Positions 32,378 to 33,459 of a DNA stretch of 33,459 nucleotides are shown here, one piece after another (the first letter of the stretch is position 1; each line of letters opens with the position of its first letter). The DNA comes from Burkholderiales bacterium (GTDB taxonomy: Bacteria > Pseudomonadota > Gammaproteobacteria > Burkholderiales > Burkholderiaceae_F). The notes below the pieces were generated by a model. That model was not told where the DNA came from and ran no database searches. It worked only from the letters and a program-made list of their open reading frames with translations. The DNA is taken from contig JADCGX010000082.1 of NCBI GenBank assembly GCA_020248785.1, positions 1 to 33,459 on the forward strand. Reading direction: 5' to 3'. Both the position numbers and the translations under genes were made by a program.

Positions 32378-33459
32378 ATGCCAGAGTCCGAAGGTCAGCC
32401 CCAGCCGGAACCGCCGCCGACCGACCTGCCCGACGGACTGGACGGCGCTGCGCTCGATGCGGTCGCGCTGGCGCGCCTGCGCGACCGCCTGCACGCGCAA
32501 CTGCGTCAGCCTGGGCGCGACTTGGCGCAACTGCTGGACCGCACCTGGCAGCGGCTGGCGGCCGAGCCGCCGGACGCGCACGCAGACGTGCGGATCGAGT
32601 GCCTGATCACGATTGCCCAACTCAGGCTGCTGAGTCATAGCGCCGCAGGCGCGCCTGACGCGGCAGAGCTGGCGGTGACGGCGGCGCGGGCGGCCGGCGC
32701 ACCGGCCCTGCTGCGGCGCGCGCTCAACGCCTGGGCCATCGCGTTGTACGAGTCCGGCGACGCGCCGCAGGCGCTCGAAGCGGCCGTCGAGGGCCTGGAC
32801 AGCGCTCTGCTTTGCGGCGAGCCGCTGCCGCTTTGGGCGCACTGGAGCACGGCCGGTATGGCGCTCGTCTGCATGGCGCTGTACGACGAGGCGCTGCGCT
32901 GCTTCGAGCGCGCGCTGGCAGCGGCCGAACGCCTGCCCGACCGGCCCGGCGCGCGCCTGACTTGTCTTGACAACATCGCGTTGTGCTGCCTGCACCTAGA
33001 AGACCATCGGCGCGGGCTGGAGGCCGCCGAGCAGGCGGTCGCGGTGTTGGCCGATCCGAACACCCTGCAGGACAGCGCGAACGTGGTGCTGGCCGAGTAC
33101 CGCTACGTGCGCTTTCTGCTGCACTTCGAGCAGTTTGACCGCGCGCGCGACCGCTGCCGGCGGGCGCGCGACTTCGCGGACCGTTGCGGCGCGCCGCGCG
33201 CCGCGATCATGGCGGCGCTGGCCGAGGGCCTCACGGACGTGTACGACGGGCGGGTGGACCTCGGCCTGTCGCGCCTGGAACAGGCGCTGGCGCGCGCGCG
33301 AATGCACAACGCGGTCGCGCTGCGCGACGCGCTGAACGCGCTCGCGCTGGCCTACGAGCGCGCCAACGAACCCGACAAGGCCATGATCGTCCTGCGCGAG
33401 CTGGTCGTACACACGCGCAAGGCGCAGCAGGATGCGCTGCGAGTGCGCCAGAGCAAGCA
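32378..33459 (+). CDS. TPR-repeat protein, 3' end cut by window
   Basis: At least 360 residues, no stop before the window ends. It starts MPESEGQPQPEPPPTDLPDG and is then all-helical with repeating TPR-like pairs, e.g. WAIALYESGDAPQALEAAVE, MALVCMALYDEALRCFERAL and ALAYERANEPDKAMIVLREL. The last visible part (HTRKAQQDALRVRQSK) looks like a coiled linker leading to a further domain beyond the window. TPR proteins with C-terminal signalling domains (HD-GYP, GGDEF) are common in these bacteria, but nothing here shows which domain follows. It diverges from the 54-residue peptide gene, 98 bases away, so may regulate or sense it. Confidence 0.85.
   Translation, partial: MPESEGQPQPEPPPTDLPDGLDGAALDAVALARLRDRLHAQLRQPGRDLAQLLDRTWQRLAAEPPDAHADVRIECLITIAQLRLLSHSAAGAPDAAELAVTAARAAGAPALLRRALNAWAIALYESGDAPQALEAAVEGLDSALLCGEPLPLWAHWSTAGMALVCMALYDEALRCFERALAAAERLPDRPGARLTCLDNIALCCLHLEDHRRGLEAAEQAVAVLADPNTLQDSANVVLAEYRYVRFLLHFEQFDRARDRCRRARDFADRCGAPRAAIMAALAEGLTDVYDGRVDLGLSRLEQALARARMHNAVALRDALNALALAYERANEPDKAMIVLRELVVHTRKAQQDALRVRQSK

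Overview
The window is GC-rich DNA that looks like a chromosome segment of a betaproteobacterium, most likely Burkholderiales. This rests on codon use, strong AAGGAG/GGAGG ribosome sites, and a fused-permease 2-aminoethylphosphonate (AEP) uptake operon with phnW. It is inference; no rRNA or marker gene is present.

Region 1 (about 0.2-12.7 kb) is an accessory gene cluster. A tightly packed leftward operon encodes a sulfatase-fold/nucleotidyltransferase fusion, a second sulfatase-fold enzyme, a substrate-binding protein, permease and ATPase of an SsuABC-like transporter, and a DUF455 ferritin-like protein. Divergently, across an 18-bp perfect palindrome, run a PaaK/F390-synthetase-like adenylate-forming enzyme, a DinB-fold protein and a small P-loop kinase-like protein. 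A second leftward unit has two 64-residue peptides with good ribosome sites followed by a CHAT/caspase-like cysteine protease carrying a zinc ribbon. Together these look like an undescribed peptide- or small-molecule-tailoring system; its product is unknown.

Region 2 (about 12.8-18.9 kb) is a patchwork of insertions and decay: a upp 3'-end remnant with a nonsense codon, an oligoendopeptidase F, a short tyrosine recombinase, an IS91-type transposase remnant with a LexA-like box upstream, a broken GFA-family gene, and a two-gene ada / PEP-mutase-like operon.

Region 3 (about 18.9-23.3 kb) is envelope and housekeeping: an HtrA/Deg protease, an NlpE-like lipoprotein, a META/DUF4377 protein, an orphan domain resembling the start of an RNA ligase, and a small lipoprotein. 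It also holds a large nested palindrome and a 254-bp MITE-like element.

Region 4 (about 23.3-31.7 kb) is an AEP operon, read leftward as binding protein, ATPase, permease, phnW. It is interrupted twice: by a XamI-like restriction-modification pair between ATPase and permease, and by a VapBC toxin-antitoxin pair between permease and phnW.

Region 5 (31.7 kb to the end) has a 54-residue double-glycine-type peptide with its own terminator, divergent from a TPR protein that runs off the window.
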